Of a DNA stretch of 64,000 bases, positions 8,264-17,227 are shown piece by piece; the stretch's first letter is position 1, and every line of letters begins with the position of its first letter. The notes below the pieces were generated by a model that was given only the letters and a program-made list of their open reading frames with translations, did not search any database and was not told where the DNA came from. Source of the DNA: Limimonas halophila (lineage in GTDB: Bacteria > Pseudomonadota > Alphaproteobacteria > Kiloniellales > Rhodovibrionaceae); the NCBI RefSeq assembly GCF_900100655.1, contig NZ_FNCE01000007.1, forward strand, positions 62,001 to 126,000, read 5' to 3'. The position numbers and the translations under genes were made by a program.

Positions 8264-10309
8264 TTACCGCAACAATTGGCGCAGTGCCTCCGGGTCGCTC
8301 ACGGGCTGCGAGCAGGTGGCGCCGTGGCAGACGTAGGCCGTGGGTCGGCCGTCCAGCTGCGCCTTGCCGGCGGCGGGGTGGCCGTCGGGCAGGGCGGCGT
8401 CCGGCGCCACCACCTGCAGCACGCGGTTGGGCAGGAGCGTCCGCTCCACGACGCGGATCAGGGCCTGGGTGTCGTCCCGCCCGCGGTCGCCGATGATCGC
8501 AATCTGCGTGGACGCGTTCAGCAACTCGACATTGGCGAGCAGCGTGCACAGCGGCACGAAGTTGCGCGACAGCTCCCCGGCGAAGGCGCGGGTGAGGGCG
8601 TGAGCGCGCTCGCGGTAGGCGGTGTTTCCCGTGAAACAGGCGAGGCGCGCGAGCACGCCGAGCGCCAGGCCGTTGCCCGAGGGCTGGGCGCTGTCGTGCG
8701 CGTGCTTGGGCCGCAGGATGACGTCGTCCACGTCGTCGGCTGTGATGAAGTAGCCGCCGTTCTCCGCGTCCCAGAAATGGCGGTCCAGGGTCGCCGCCCA
8801 GCGCTCGGCGTCGGCGAGGTAGGTCGGCTTGCCCGTGTGCTCGTGGAGGGTGAGGGCGGCGCGGGCCATGGCGGCGTAGTCGTCCAGCGTGCCGGCGTGC
8901 TGGGCCTGCCCGCGGCGCCAGGCGTGCAGCAAGCGGCCGTCGCGGTCCATGTTGTCGCGCACGAAGGAGAAGGCGCGCGCGGCGGCGTGCAGCCACGCGG
9001 TCTCGCCGAAGGCGGCGCCGGCCTCGGCGAGCGCGGCGATCGCCAGGCCGTTCCAGTCCGCCAGCACCTTGTCGTCCCACCCCGGGCGCACCCGGCGCTC
9101 GCGCACGGCGAAGAGGCGGGCGCGGCACGCCGCCAGCTTGGACTCCGCGCCCTCGCCGAGGCTGTTGGGCGCGTTGAGGCGGTTGAGGATGGTCTTGCCG
9201 TTCTCCCAGTTGCCTTCGCCCGAGACGTCGTAGACGCGCTTGAACAGCTCCGCGTCGCCGCCGAGCACGTGGTCGATCTCGGCTTCGGTCCAGACGTAGA
9301 ACTTGCCTTCCTCGCCCTCGCTGTCGGCGTCGAGCGAGGCGGCGAACGCGCCCGTGGGCTCGCCGTTTGCATCCAGCGCGATCATTTCGCGCAGCAGCCA
9401 GCCCACGGTGTCGTGGACGCGGCGGTGGAAGAGGGCGTCCCCCGTTTCCTGCCACGCCCAGGTCAGCGCTTCCAGCAGCTGCGCGTTGTCGTAGAGCATC
9501 TTCTCGAAGTGCGGGACCAGCCAGCGCTCGTCCACGGAATAGCGCGCGAAGCCGCCGCCGAGATGGTCGTAGATGCCGCCCTGGCTCATGCGGCGTAGGG
9601 TGAGGAGCGCGCCCTCGCGCGCCTGTTCGGTGCCGCTGCGCACCCAGCCGCGGAAGAGCATGGCGAGGATGGCCGGCTGCGGGAACTTGGGCTGCGTGCC
9701 GATGCCGCCGTGCGTGGGATCGACGGACTGGGCGAGGCGGTTCGCGGCTTCGTCCAGCATTGCGGGGTCGACGTCGCCGCCGCCCTGTGGCTGCGCCATG
9801 CCCTGCAGCGCGTCGCGCAGGCGCGTGACGTTGGTTTGGACCTTGTCCGGCTCCTGGTTCCAGACGTTGGCGATCGTCTCCAGCACGCGGGGCAGGCCGG
9901 CCATGCCGTAGCGGTCAAAGCGCGGGAAATAGGTGCCGCCCCAGAAGGGCTCGCCGTCGGGCGTGAGGAACATCGTCAGCGGCCAGCCGCCGTGCTGGCC
10001 GAGCAGGGCGATGGCGTTCTGGTAGATGTGGTCGAGGTCCGGGCGCTCCTCGCGGTCCACCTTGATGTTGATGAAGTGGCGGTTCATCACCTCGGCCACC
10101 TCGGGGTCCTCGAAGGACTCGTGCGCCATGACGTGGCACCAGTGGCAGGCCGCGTAGCCGACCGACAGCAGGATGGGCTTGTTCTCGCGCTTCGCCGCGT
10201 CCAGCGCCTCGCGGCCCCAGGGATGCCAGGCCACGGGATTGTCCTTGTGCTGAAGGAGGTAGGGCGAGGTTTCGCCGGCGAGGCGGTTGGCGCCGTGCTG
10301 CTCGGCCAT
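8264..10309 (-). CDS. Thioredoxin-domain DUF255 protein (YyaL/SPATA20 family)
   Basis: A 681-residue protein with an N-terminal thioredoxin-like domain (about 1-160) and a C-terminal (alpha/alpha)6-barrel domain. The thioredoxin part has the family hallmark [15 protein letters not shown], a CxxC-like redox site. Downstream are the conserved [20 protein letters not shown] and a barrel resembling N-acylglucosamine epimerases. Its function is not established. The ATG at 10309 has GGAGAG upstream; the much longer open frame continuing to 11785 is antisense to rsmG and parA. Where close relatives usually have mnmG beside rsmG, this gene is found instead. A parS-like site is embedded in it (8623-8638). 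Confidence 0.9.
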   Translation of the reverse strand: MAEQHGANRLAGETSPYLLQHKDNPVAWHPWGREALDAAKRENKPILLSVGYAACHWCHVMAHESFEDPEVAEVMNRHFINIKVDREERPDLDHIYQNAIALLGQHGGWPLTMFLTPDGEPFWGGTYFPRFDRYGMAGLPRVLETIANVWNQEPDKVQTNVTRLRDALQGMAQPQGGGDVDPAMLDEAANRLAQSVDPTHGGIGTQPKFPQPAILAMLFRGWVRSGTEQAREGALLTLRRMSQGGIYDHLGGGFARYSVDERWLVPHFEKMLYDNAQLLEALTWAWQETGDALFHRRVHDTVGWLLREMIALDANGEPTGAFAASLDADSEGEEGKFYVWTEAEIDHVLGGDAELFKRVYDVSGEGNWENGKTILNRLNAPNSLGEGAESKLAACRARLFAVRERRVRPGWDDKVLADWNGLAIAALAEAGAAFGETAWLHAAARAFSFVRDNMDRDGRLLHAWRRGQAQHAGTLDDYAAMARAALTLHEHTGKPTYLADAERWAATLDRHFWDAENGGYFITADDVDDVILRPKHAHDSAQPSGNGLALGVLARLACFTGNTAYRERAHALTRAFAGELSRNFVPLCTLLANVELLNASTQIAIIGDRGRDDTQALIRVVERTLLPNRVLQVVAPDAALPDGHPAAGKAQLDGRPTAYVCHGATCSQPVSDPEALRQLLR
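8623..8638. other. parS-like site 3
   Basis: TGTTTCCCGTGAAACA is the exact reverse complement of the intergenic site at 13119-13134 and matches the parS consensus at 15 of 16 bases. It lies in the DUF255 coding sequence. Confidence 0.75.
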
Positions 10310-10364
10310 GACGGCTCTCCGAACGGGTGGTGGGGACGGGCTGTTTGGCATATGATGGCTGGCC

Positions 10365-11054
10365 ATGGCCGCACACAACCATAGCCGGGATGGGGGGATC
10401 GCCACCGCGCCGGCGGGCGTTTCACGTGAAACCGGGGCCTTCGACGCGGCGGCGTTCCAGCGCGCAACCGGCGTTTCACATGAAACGCTGGCGGCGTTGC
10501 AAACCCACCTCGATCTCCTGACGAAGTGGAACCGCGCGATCAACCTCGTCGGCAAGCGCACGCTGGCCGACGCCTGGCGCCGCCACGTGCTCGATTCCGC
10601 CCAGCTCGCCGATCTCCTGCCGCCCGCGCCCGAGGATCGGCCGCGCCGCATCGCCGACCTCGGCAGCGGGGCCGGGTTTCCCGGGCTTGTCCTGGCGATC
10701 CTGGGCTGCGGTGAGGTGCATCTCGTCGAATCCGACCAGCGCAAGGCCACCTTCCTGCGCGAAGTCATCCGGCGGACGGGCGCGAACGCCGTCGTCCACG
10801 CGCGCCGCATCGCGGACGCCGAGGTGCCGCCCGTCGATGTCGTTACCGCGCGGGCGCTGGCGCCGCTTTCCGAGTTGCTCACCCACGCCGCGCCGCTGCT
10901 GGCATCGGGCGGGGTTTGCCTCTTCCCGAAGGGCCGCGAGGCCGAGCGGGAATTGACCGAAGCCGCGTCGACGTGGAAGATCGCGGCGCAGCATGCGGCC
11001 AGCCGCAGCGATCCCGAGGCGTCCATCCTCCGCATCCAGGTGGGGCAGCCGTGA
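10365..11054 (+). CDS. rsmG: 16S rRNA (guanine527-N7)-methyltransferase
   Basis: RsmG (GidB) adds the m7G527 mark to 16S rRNA with S-adenosylmethionine; its loss gives low-level streptomycin resistance. The SAM-binding motif I is [17 protein letters not shown] near residue 95, followed by [17 protein letters not shown] (motif II). The 229-residue product has a divergent N-terminal segment of about 40 residues. Two parS-like sequences are embedded there, read as GVSRETG and GVSHETL. The gene overlaps parA by four bases (GTGA), the usual rsmG-parA-parB order. Unlike many relatives, mnmG and mnmE are not upstream. Confidence 0.95.
   Translation: MAAHNHSRDGGIATAPAGVSRETGAFDAAAFQRATGVSHETLAALQTHLDLLTKWNRAINLVGKRTLADAWRRHVLDSAQLADLLPPAPEDRPRRIADLGSGAGFPGLVLAILGCGEVHLVESDQRKATFLREVIRRTGANAVVHARRIADAEVPPVDVVTARALAPLSELLTHAAPLLASGGVCLFPKGREAERELTEAASTWKIAAQHAASRSDPEASILRIQVGQP
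10418..10433. other. parS-like site 4 (in rsmG)
   Basis: CGTTTCACGTGAAACC contains a perfect 14-bp palindromic core GTTTCACGTGAAAC; only the two outer bases differ from the 16-bp consensus. It is about 630 bp upstream of parA, within the rsmG coding sequence. Confidence 0.85.
10472..10487. other. parS-like site 5 (in rsmG)
   Basis: CGTTTCACATGAAACG has the arms of parS but CACATG instead of CACGTG at the centre. It lies 54 bp after site 4 in the same gene, so the two could act as a tandem loading site. Confidence 0.6.
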
Positions 11055-11899
11055 CCGCGCAGAACACGCAGCAAACTGCCGACGGGACCCTGGCGAAGGC
11101 GACCACCGGCGACGCCCGCGTGCTCGCCATCGCCAACCAGAAGGGCGGGGTGGGCAAGACCACCACGGCCGTCAACCTGGGCACCGCGCTCGCGGCCTGC
11201 GAGTACCGCACGCTCATCGTGGACATGGACCCGCAGGGCAATGCCTCCACGGGCTTCGGGCTGACGCGCGGCGACCGCAAGCGCAACGTCTACGGCCCAC
11301 TGATGGACGGCGATCCGGTCGCCGACGTGATCGTGCCCACCGACGTGCCGGGGCTGGAGCTGGTGCCCTCCGCGGTCGATCTGGCCGGCGCCGAGGTCGA
11401 GCTGGTCGACGCCGAGGCGCGGGAAACGCGCCTGCGCTCGGCGCTGGCCCCCATCCTGGAGCGCTACGACTACATCCTCGTGGATTGCCCGCCGGCATTG
11501 GGGCTGCTGACGATCAACGCCTTCGTCGCCGGGCACGCCGCGCTCGTGCCCTTGCAGGCGGAGTTCTACGCGCTGGAGGGGCTGAGCCACCTGATGCGCA
11601 CGATCGAGCGCGTGCGCAAGGGCTTCAACCCGGACCTGGAGATCGAGGGCGTCGTGCTGACGATGTACGACCGGCGCAACAACCTCTGCGCCATGGTGGC
11701 GCAGGATGTGCGCGAGTACCTGAGCAACATCGTCTACGACACCGTGATCCCGCGCAACGTGCGGGTGTCCGAAGCGCCGTCGCACGGGAAACCCGTGATC
11801 GTCTACGACATGAAGTCCTCGGGCGCGAAGGCCTACATCAAGCTCGCCGGCGAACTGCTTCGCCGCGAGAAGGGCGGCGCGCCCGCCATGGCGAGCTGA
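11051..11899 (+). CDS. parA: Chromosome partitioning ATPase ParA
   Basis: ParA forms an ATP-dependent dimer on nucleoid DNA and drives ParB-parS complexes apart. The deviant Walker A KGGVGKTT is at residues 31-38. The Walker A' region reads [16 protein letters not shown], and [16 protein letters not shown] is the Walker B. I place the start at the GTG (11051) that overlaps the rsmG stop by four bases, giving 282 residues, which is normal for chromosomal alphaproteobacterial ParA. parB follows after eight bases. Being within about 7 kb of the proposed origin fits a chromosomal segregation system. Confidence 0.97.
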   Translation: MTAQNTQQTADGTLAKATTGDARVLAIANQKGGVGKTTTAVNLGTALAACEYRTLIVDMDPQGNASTGFGLTRGDRKRNVYGPLMDGDPVADVIVPTDVPGLELVPSAVDLAGAEVELVDAEARETRLRSALAPILERYDYILVDCPPALGLLTINAFVAGHAALVPLQAEFYALEGLSHLMRTIERVRKGFNPDLEIEGVVLTMYDRRNNLCAMVAQDVREYLSNIVYDTVIPRNVRVSEAPSHGKPVIVYDMKSSGAKAYIKLAGELLRREKGGAPAMAS

Positions 11900-11907
11900 G
11901 GGGCACG

Positions 11908-12873
11908 ATGGCGGACGGCAAGCGCAATCTCGGCCGCGGGCTCGCGGCGCTCCTGGGCGACGACGAGGAAGCCGAGGCCGCGGTCTCGCCCGAGCCCGAC
12001 ACGGCGCCGGCGGCGGAACCGGCCGCCGCGCCGGCCGCGTCCGGGCAGGGGCGGCAGCACGTCGCCATCGACCGGCTGGCGCCCAACCCCTATCAGCCGC
12101 GCCGCGCGTTCGATGAGGAATCCATTGCCGCGCTGGCGGACTCCATCGCGGCCAACGGCATCTTCCAGCCGCTCTTGGTGCGGCCGGCCGGCGAGGGCGG
12201 CGAGGCGCAGTTCGAGATCATCGCCGGCGAGCGGCGCTGGCGCGCGGCACAGCGGGCGCAGCTGCACGAAGTGCCGGTGGTCGTCCGCGAGCTGTCGGAT
12301 GTTGCCGCGCTGGAGATCGCGATCGTCGAGAACGTCCAGCGCCGCGATCTCACGCCGCTGGAAGAGGCGCAGGGCTACCAGCGCCTGATGGACGAGTTCC
12401 AGCACACCCAGGAAGATCTGGCGCGCGCGGTGGGCAAGTCGCGCAGCCACATCGCCAACATGCTGCGCCTGCTCCAGCTACCCGAGCGCGTGAAGGTGCT
12501 GGTGCAGACCGGCGACATCTCCGCCGGCCACGCCCGCGCGCTGCTCAACGCCGACGACACCGAGGGCCTGGCGCGTCAGGTCGCCGAGCGCGGGCTGTCC
12601 GTGCGCGACACGGAAAAGCTCGCCCAGCAGGTCAAGGCCGCGAGCACGAACGGCGAGGGCGCCGGCGCGCAACGCCGCTCCAACGCGGCCGAGGCCAAGG
12701 ACGCCGACACGCGCGCGCTGGAAGATGACGTTGCCGCGCAGCTCGGGCTCAAGGTGAAGATCGCGCCGAAGGGCAAGGGCGGCACGGTGACGCTGCACTA
12801 CACCAGCCTGGATCAGCTGGACGACGTGGTGCACCGCCTGTGCCACGGCCCCGCCAAGACCGATCCGCATTAG
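11908..12873 (+). CDS. parB: Chromosome partitioning protein ParB
   Basis: ParB is a CTP-dependent clamp that loads at parS and spreads along DNA. The 321-residue protein starts with [13 protein letters not shown], the usual N terminus that contacts ParA. After a low-complexity Ala/Pro linker comes the ParB/Srx domain with GERRWRA at 107-113 (Arg-rich CTP-binding patch) and [14 protein letters not shown]. Next are the helix-turn-helix ([21 protein letters not shown]), which reads parS, and a C-terminal dimerisation domain. A GAGGGG ribosome binding site overlaps the parA stop region. Six parS-like sequences nearby are its probable targets. Confidence 0.97.
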   Translation: MADGKRNLGRGLAALLGDDEEAEAAVSPEPDTAPAAEPAAAPAASGQGRQHVAIDRLAPNPYQPRRAFDEESIAALADSIAANGIFQPLLVRPAGEGGEAQFEIIAGERRWRAAQRAQLHEVPVVVRELSDVAALEIAIVENVQRRDLTPLEEAQGYQRLMDEFQHTQEDLARAVGKSRSHIANMLRLLQLPERVKVLVQTGDISAGHARALLNADDTEGLARQVAERGLSVRDTEKLAQQVKAASTNGEGAGAQRRSNAAEAKDADTRALEDDVAAQLGLKVKIAPKGKGGTVTLHYTSLDQLDDVVHRLCHGPAKTDPH

Positions 12874-13083
12874 AGCAGATCGCGGTAATGCGGAATCAGC
12901 TTGTTCGGGGTGTCACGCCCACGCCGCCGTGGCCGTCCCGGCGTGATTCCGCTTGCTCGTGCGTGGACAGCCACCAGGCTCCCGCGCCGCAGGCGCGGAA
13001 ACTGCTCGCACTGGAAAAATAGGACCATATACCGAAGTTTCCGGATCAGCCCGCAGACACGAATTCACGCACGATGCTCTAAT
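12869..13083. repeat. Possible small inverted-repeat element after parB
   Basis: The 9-mer ATTAGAGCA at 12869-12877 (containing the parB TAG stop) reappears inverted as TGCTCTAAT at 13075-13083, bounding about 215 bp without a gene. Related fragments (GCGGAATCAGC, TTCACGCACGAT) also occur in the maf-aroE gap near 2872-2905. This could be a non-autonomous repeat or a shared intergenic motif. Nothing coding is seen in 12874-13157. Confidence 0.35.
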
Positions 13084-13118
13084 CCGCCACGAGCTGGTCC
13101 GCGCGGCCGTGTGTCCCC

Positions 13119-13134
13119 TGTTTCACGGGAAACA
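13119..13134. other. parS-like site 6
   Basis: TGTTTCACGGGAAACA matches the parS consensus at 15 of 16 bases. It is intergenic between parB and the convergent holA, 246 bp after the parB stop. Confidence 0.8.
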
Positions 13135-13157
13135 CCGACTGATCAAAACTGTGGCGC

Positions 13158-14174
13158 TCAGGTGCGCCGGGGCTTGGGCGCGCGGCGCGCGATGCTGATG
13201 AGCACCCGCGAGGCGACGGATTCCTGCGGATAACCCGTGGATTTCACGCGCACCTCCGCCTCCAGCAAATCGCCCAGGGCGCGGCCCAGCGCGGATGCAT
13301 CCCAGGCGGTCGCCTGGGCCTTGAAGCGCGTCTTGTGCTTCCAGAACACCGGTGGGCGCAGGCTCTCCACCGCCGCGTCCGCGTCGCCGTGTGCCGCGAC
13401 GTGATGCAGGCGCTGCACGTGCCGCGCCACGGTGCGCAGGATCTGCACCGGGTTGGCACCCTCCGCCACCGCGCGGCCGAACGCCCGCTCCAATTCCGCC
13501 GGCTTGCCCTCGCAGCAGGCGAACGCGATGTCGTCCAGCGACAGCGCCGCGTTGTCGCCCACGCACGCCTGCGCGTCGTCCAGCTCCACCCGGCCGCTGC
13601 CCGTGTAGAGCGCGAGTTTTTCCAGCTCCCGCCGCGTCACCATGCGGTCCGCGCCCAGGTGTTCCGCGAGATAGCGCGCGGCCTCGCGGGACACGTCCAG
13701 GCCGTGTTCGCGCAGTGTCTCGCTCACCACGGTCTGCAGGCTCGCGGTGTCGTCGCGGTAACAGGGCAGGGCGGCGCCCACGCCCGCGCGCTCGAACGCC
13801 TGGCGCAGCTTGGACTTGGGCGTCAGATCGCCCGCGCTCACCACGACGAAGCCGTCGCCCGCCGGCTCGTCCAGAAATGCCTTCAGCGCCTTCACCGTGC
13901 TGTCGTCCGCGTTGCGCATCATCACGACGCGCCGGCCGCCGCCGAACGCCAGCGCCGCGGCCTCGTCCGCGATCAGCGCCGGCTCCTTCGCCACCTGCGT
14001 CGGCGTTACCTCCACCACGCGGAAGGGATCCGTGGGATCGTCCACGACCGAGCGCACCAGCGCGTCCATGCGCTCGCGCACCAGTCCCGAATCCGGACCG
14101 TACACCAGCACCGCCCGGACCCCCGCGTCCGGCCGCCGCGCAAACGTCTCCGCTCTCGCCGCCTTGATCTTCAT
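13158..14174 (-). CDS. holA: DNA polymerase III subunit delta
   Basis: Clamp-loader subunit that opens the beta sliding clamp. The 338-residue protein has the HolA N-terminal domain (KIKAARAETF, VLVYGPDSGLVRERMDAL, typical of alphaproteobacterial delta) and the C-terminal collar domain. The true ATG is at 14174, from the start MKIKAARAETF; longer frames upstream read through a repeat. A perfect 6-bp hairpin (14175-14190) touches the start codon, so no normal ribosome binding site is present. This is odd for an essential gene and may mean an unusual leader. In relatives lptE commonly lies between leuS and holA, but none is visible here. Confidence 0.93.
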   Translation of the reverse strand: MKIKAARAETFARRPDAGVRAVLVYGPDSGLVRERMDALVRSVVDDPTDPFRVVEVTPTQVAKEPALIADEAAALAFGGGRRVVMMRNADDSTVKALKAFLDEPAGDGFVVVSAGDLTPKSKLRQAFERAGVGAALPCYRDDTASLQTVVSETLREHGLDVSREAARYLAEHLGADRMVTRRELEKLALYTGSGRVELDDAQACVGDNAALSLDDIAFACCEGKPAELERAFGRAVAEGANPVQILRTVARHVQRLHHVAAHGDADAAVESLRPPVFWKHKTRFKAQATAWDASALGRALGDLLEAEVRVKSTGYPQESVASRVLISIARRAPKPRRT

Positions 14175-14190
14175 AAACTGAGGCCAGTTT
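14175..14190. repeat. Palindromic repeat hairpin abutting the holA start codon
   Basis: AAACTGAGGCCAGTTT forms a 6-bp stem with a 4-nt loop directly next to the holA ATG. The stem sequence is the same as in the repeat copies at 14576-14591, 49442-49458 and 49584-49600, so it belongs to the mosaic repeat family of this window. Confidence 0.75.
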
Positions 14191-14192
14191 AA

Positions 14193-14357
14193 TCGCGTCT
14201 GTTCGCCATCGACGGGGGCGCGTCGGGCACCAGGCCCTTTCACCGCTGGTGTAGCGGATGGATTGGGGCAAGAACAGGGTCCAGCTTAACCGCTTGTGTT
14301 CGCCATCAGTGGGGGCACGCCGGGCACCAGACCCCTTCACCGCCGGTGTAGCGAACG
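14193..14357. repeat. Two imperfect direct repeats upstream of holA
   Basis: A unit of about 68 nt is present twice, beginning near 14193 and 14290. Both contain GTTCGCCATC, then a G run, then GGGCACCAG and CACCGC-GGTGTAGCG. No coding function is supported. The whole 14175-14592 gap is repeat sequence with no recognisable gene. Confidence 0.7.
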
Positions 14358-14503
14358 GGTCGGTTCGAGGCTGGCAAGCAGCTAAAACGCGTGCGCTCGA
14401 AGATGGCCACCCGGCGTATTCCCTCTTTTCGTCAGTCCACGTAAGCCCAGGGAAACCGCCTCACGTTTCATCGCATCTACTCAGCGGTGGCTGCAGACGG
14501 TCC

Positions 14504-14591
14504 CGGCCGGCATCTTCCCCAAGACAGCCCCGCAACCGCGTTTGGATGGCGTCCGGCAGCCTGACGCACGGGATCAAACTGCCCTCAGTTT
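14504..14591 (-). repeat. Mosaic palindromic repeat at the 3' end of leuS
   Basis: Read on the minus strand, the hairpin AAACTG-AGGG-CAGTTT begins two bases after the leuS stop and is followed by GATCCCGTGCGTCAG, CCGGACGCC and CTTGGGGAAG. The same order (hairpin, CCCCATCAGTCAG, CCGGACGCC, CTTGGGGAA) occurs at 49442-49680 on the plus strand after the aldo/keto reductase gene. It could act as a transcription end or 3' mRNA stabiliser. Confidence 0.75.
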
Positions 14592-14592
14592 G

Positions 14593-17151
14593 TTATGCCA
14601 CCACGTTCACGATTTTGTTCGGCACGACGATGATCTTTCGCGGGGCTTTGTCGCCGAGGGCGCGTTGGACGCCGGGTTCGGCGAGCGCGGCTTCCTTGGC
14701 CTGATCCTCTTCGGCGTCGCGAGGCAGCTCGACCGTGGCGCGCTTTTTGCCGTTCACCTGGATGGCGACGGTCACGCGCTCGTCCACGGTGAGCGCCGGA
14801 TCGGCCTGCGGCCACGGCGTGTCGGCGAGCATCGTCGTGTTGCCGAGCATCTCCCACAGCTCCTCGGCGAGATGCGGCATCATCGGCCCGACCATGCGCA
14901 CGAGCATCGCCGCGGCTTCGGCCTGCGCCCAGCGGTCCGCGGCGTCCTTGGGCTGGAAGCTGCTGAGCTGATTGGTCAGCTCGTACAGCCGCGCCACGCT
15001 GCGGTTGAAGTGGAAGTTTTCCACGTCGTGCGTGACGTTGGCGACCGTCTTGTGCGCCGCCCGGCGCAGATCCATCGCCGCGTTGGAGAAGGCGTCGGGC
15101 TTGGCCGCGTCGGCGGCCGGCAGGTCCGCGCTCATCTCGCTGACCAGGCGGTAGAGGCGATGGACGTAGCGGTAGGCGCCTTCCACGCCGGCCTCGGTCC
15201 ACTCCATGTCGCGGTCCGGCGGGCTGTCGGACAGCATGAACCAGCGCGCCGTGTCCGCCCCGTAGGCCTGAATGATCTCGGTGGGATCGATGGTGTTGCG
15301 CTTGGACTTGCTCATCTTCTCCACGCGCCCGCGCGTCACGGGGCGGCCGTGGGGGTCGACGAGCGTGCCGTCCTCGCCGGGCTTCACCTCGTCCGGCGAG
15401 AGCCAGTTGCCCTCCATGTCCTTGAAGGTCTCGTGGCCGATCATGCCCTGGGTGAAGAGCCCGGCGAAGGGCTCGGCCACGTCGACGTAGCCGAGGTGCT
15501 GGAGTGCGCGCGTGAAGAAGCGCGCGTAGAGCAGGTGCAGAACCGCGTGCTCGATGCCGCCGATGTACTGGTCCACCGGCAGCCAGTAGCGCGCGGCCTC
15601 GCGGTCGATGCCCACCTCGCTCTGGGGCGAGCAGAAGCGCGCGAAGTACCAGGAGGACTCCATGAAGGTGTCGAAGGTGTCCGTCTCGCGCTCGGCCTCG
15701 CCGCCGCACCGCGGGCAGGTCGTGTGCTTCCAGGTGGGGTGGCGGTCCAGCGGGTTGCCGGGGGTGGAGAGGTCCACGTCCTCCGGCAGCGTCACCGGCA
15801 GATCCGATTTCGGAACCGGAACGATCCCGCACGCGCCGCAGTGGATCACCGGGATGGGCGCGCCCCAGTAGCGCTGGCGGCTCACGCCCCAGTCGCGCAG
15901 GCGGAACTGAACCGTGCCCTCGCCGCTGCCGTCGGCTTCCAGGCGCTCGATGATGCGGCGCTTGGCGCTATCGACATCCAGCCCGTTCAGGAAGTCGGAA
16001 TTGATGAGCGTGCCGTCGCCCGTGTAGGCCGTGCCGCCCACGGCGAACCCGGCCGCGTCCTCGCCCTCGGGCAGGATGACGGGGGTGACGCGCAGGCCGT
16101 AGGCGCGGGCGAAATCCAGGTCGCGCTGGTCGTGGGCGGGGCAGCCGAAGATGGCGCCCGTGCCGTACTCCATGAGGATGAAGTTGGCGACGTAGAGCGG
16201 CAGCTGCTCGCCCGTCACCGGGTGCGTGCAGTGCAGCCCGGTGAAGTAGCCCTTCTTCTCCGCGCGCTCGATCGCCTCCTCGCTGGTGCCCAGCTGCTCG
16301 CACTCGCGCCGGAAGGCCTCCAGCTGCTCGTCATGCTGGGCCAGCTCCTCGGTCAGCGGGTGGTGGGGCGAGAGCGCGCAGAAGGACGCGCCGTAGAGCG
16401 TGTCGGGGCGGGTGGTGAAGACCTCAAGGCTGTCGCCGCGCTCGGCGACGGGGAAATGGATGCGCGCGCCCTCGGAGCGGCCGATCCAGTTGCGCTGCAT
16501 CGAGCGCACCTTGTCCGGCCAGCGGTCCAGCTCGTCCAGCGCGGACAGCAGCTCCTCGGAAAACGCGGTGATGCGCAGCATCCACTGCGGCAGCTTGCGC
16601 TGCTCCACGGGCGCGCCGGAGCGCCAGCCCTTGCCGTTTTCCACCTGCTCGTTGGCCAGCACGGTCTGGTCCACCGGGTCCCAGTTGACCCAGGCTTCCT
16701 TGCGGTAGGCCAGCCCGGCGTCCAGCAGATCCAGGAACATGGCCTGTTCGTGCTGGTAGTACTCGGGATCGCAGGTGGCGATCTCGCGCGACCAGTCGAT
16801 GGACAGGCCCATCGCCTTCAGCTGATCGCGCATCTTGTCGATGTTGCCGTGCGTCCACTGCTTGGGGTGGACGCCGCGGTCGATGGCCGCGTTCTCGGCG
16901 GGCAGGCCGAAGGCGTCCCAGCCCATGGGGTGCAGGACGTTGTAGCCCTGCGCGCGCTTGTAGCGCGCCACCACGTCGCCGATCGTGTAGTTGCGCAGGT
17001 GGCCCATGTGGATGTTCCCCGAGGGATAGGGGAACATTTCGAGGACGTAATACTTGTCCCGGCCGGGGTCCTGGTGAACCTCGAAACAGCGCGCGCCGTC
17101 CCAGGCGCGCTGCCACTTCGCCTCGGTCTCCTTGACGTTGTAGCGGCTCAT
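14593..17151 (-). CDS. leuS: Leucyl-tRNA synthetase
   Basis: Class I aminoacyl-tRNA synthetase of 852 residues, a normal length for bacterial LeuRS. HMGH lies at residues 48-51 and KMSKS (VEKMSKSKRN) at roughly 610. Between them are the zinc-ribbon region (CPRCGGEAERE) and the editing domain (TTRPDTLYGASF, with the universally conserved Thr-rich start). The C-terminal anticodon-binding domain ends in RKIIVVPNKIVNVVA, the usual LeuRS tail. It is followed two bases after its stop by a palindromic repeat and preceded by a DUF3576 lipoprotein gene. Confidence 0.98.
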   Translation of the reverse strand: MSRYNVKETEAKWQRAWDGARCFEVHQDPGRDKYYVLEMFPYPSGNIHMGHLRNYTIGDVVARYKRAQGYNVLHPMGWDAFGLPAENAAIDRGVHPKQWTHGNIDKMRDQLKAMGLSIDWSREIATCDPEYYQHEQAMFLDLLDAGLAYRKEAWVNWDPVDQTVLANEQVENGKGWRSGAPVEQRKLPQWMLRITAFSEELLSALDELDRWPDKVRSMQRNWIGRSEGARIHFPVAERGDSLEVFTTRPDTLYGASFCALSPHHPLTEELAQHDEQLEAFRRECEQLGTSEEAIERAEKKGYFTGLHCTHPVTGEQLPLYVANFILMEYGTGAIFGCPAHDQRDLDFARAYGLRVTPVILPEGEDAAGFAVGGTAYTGDGTLINSDFLNGLDVDSAKRRIIERLEADGSGEGTVQFRLRDWGVSRQRYWGAPIPVIHCGACGIVPVPKSDLPVTLPEDVDLSTPGNPLDRHPTWKHTTCPRCGGEAERETDTFDTFMESSWYFARFCSPQSEVGIDREAARYWLPVDQYIGGIEHAVLHLLYARFFTRALQHLGYVDVAEPFAGLFTQGMIGHETFKDMEGNWLSPDEVKPGEDGTLVDPHGRPVTRGRVEKMSKSKRNTIDPTEIIQAYGADTARWFMLSDSPPDRDMEWTEAGVEGAYRYVHRLYRLVSEMSADLPAADAAKPDAFSNAAMDLRRAAHKTVANVTHDVENFHFNRSVARLYELTNQLSSFQPKDAADRWAQAEAAAMLVRMVGPMMPHLAEELWEMLGNTTMLADTPWPQADPALTVDERVTVAIQVNGKKRATVELPRDAEEDQAKEAALAEPGVQRALGDKAPRKIIVVPNKIVNVVA

Positions 17152-17227
17152 GCCCCGCGACCGACTCCCGTGTTTGCGTCCTGTCCGGCCGGCGGCGTCG
17201 TGCGCGCCGGCTCCGGCGTCGTGTGGC

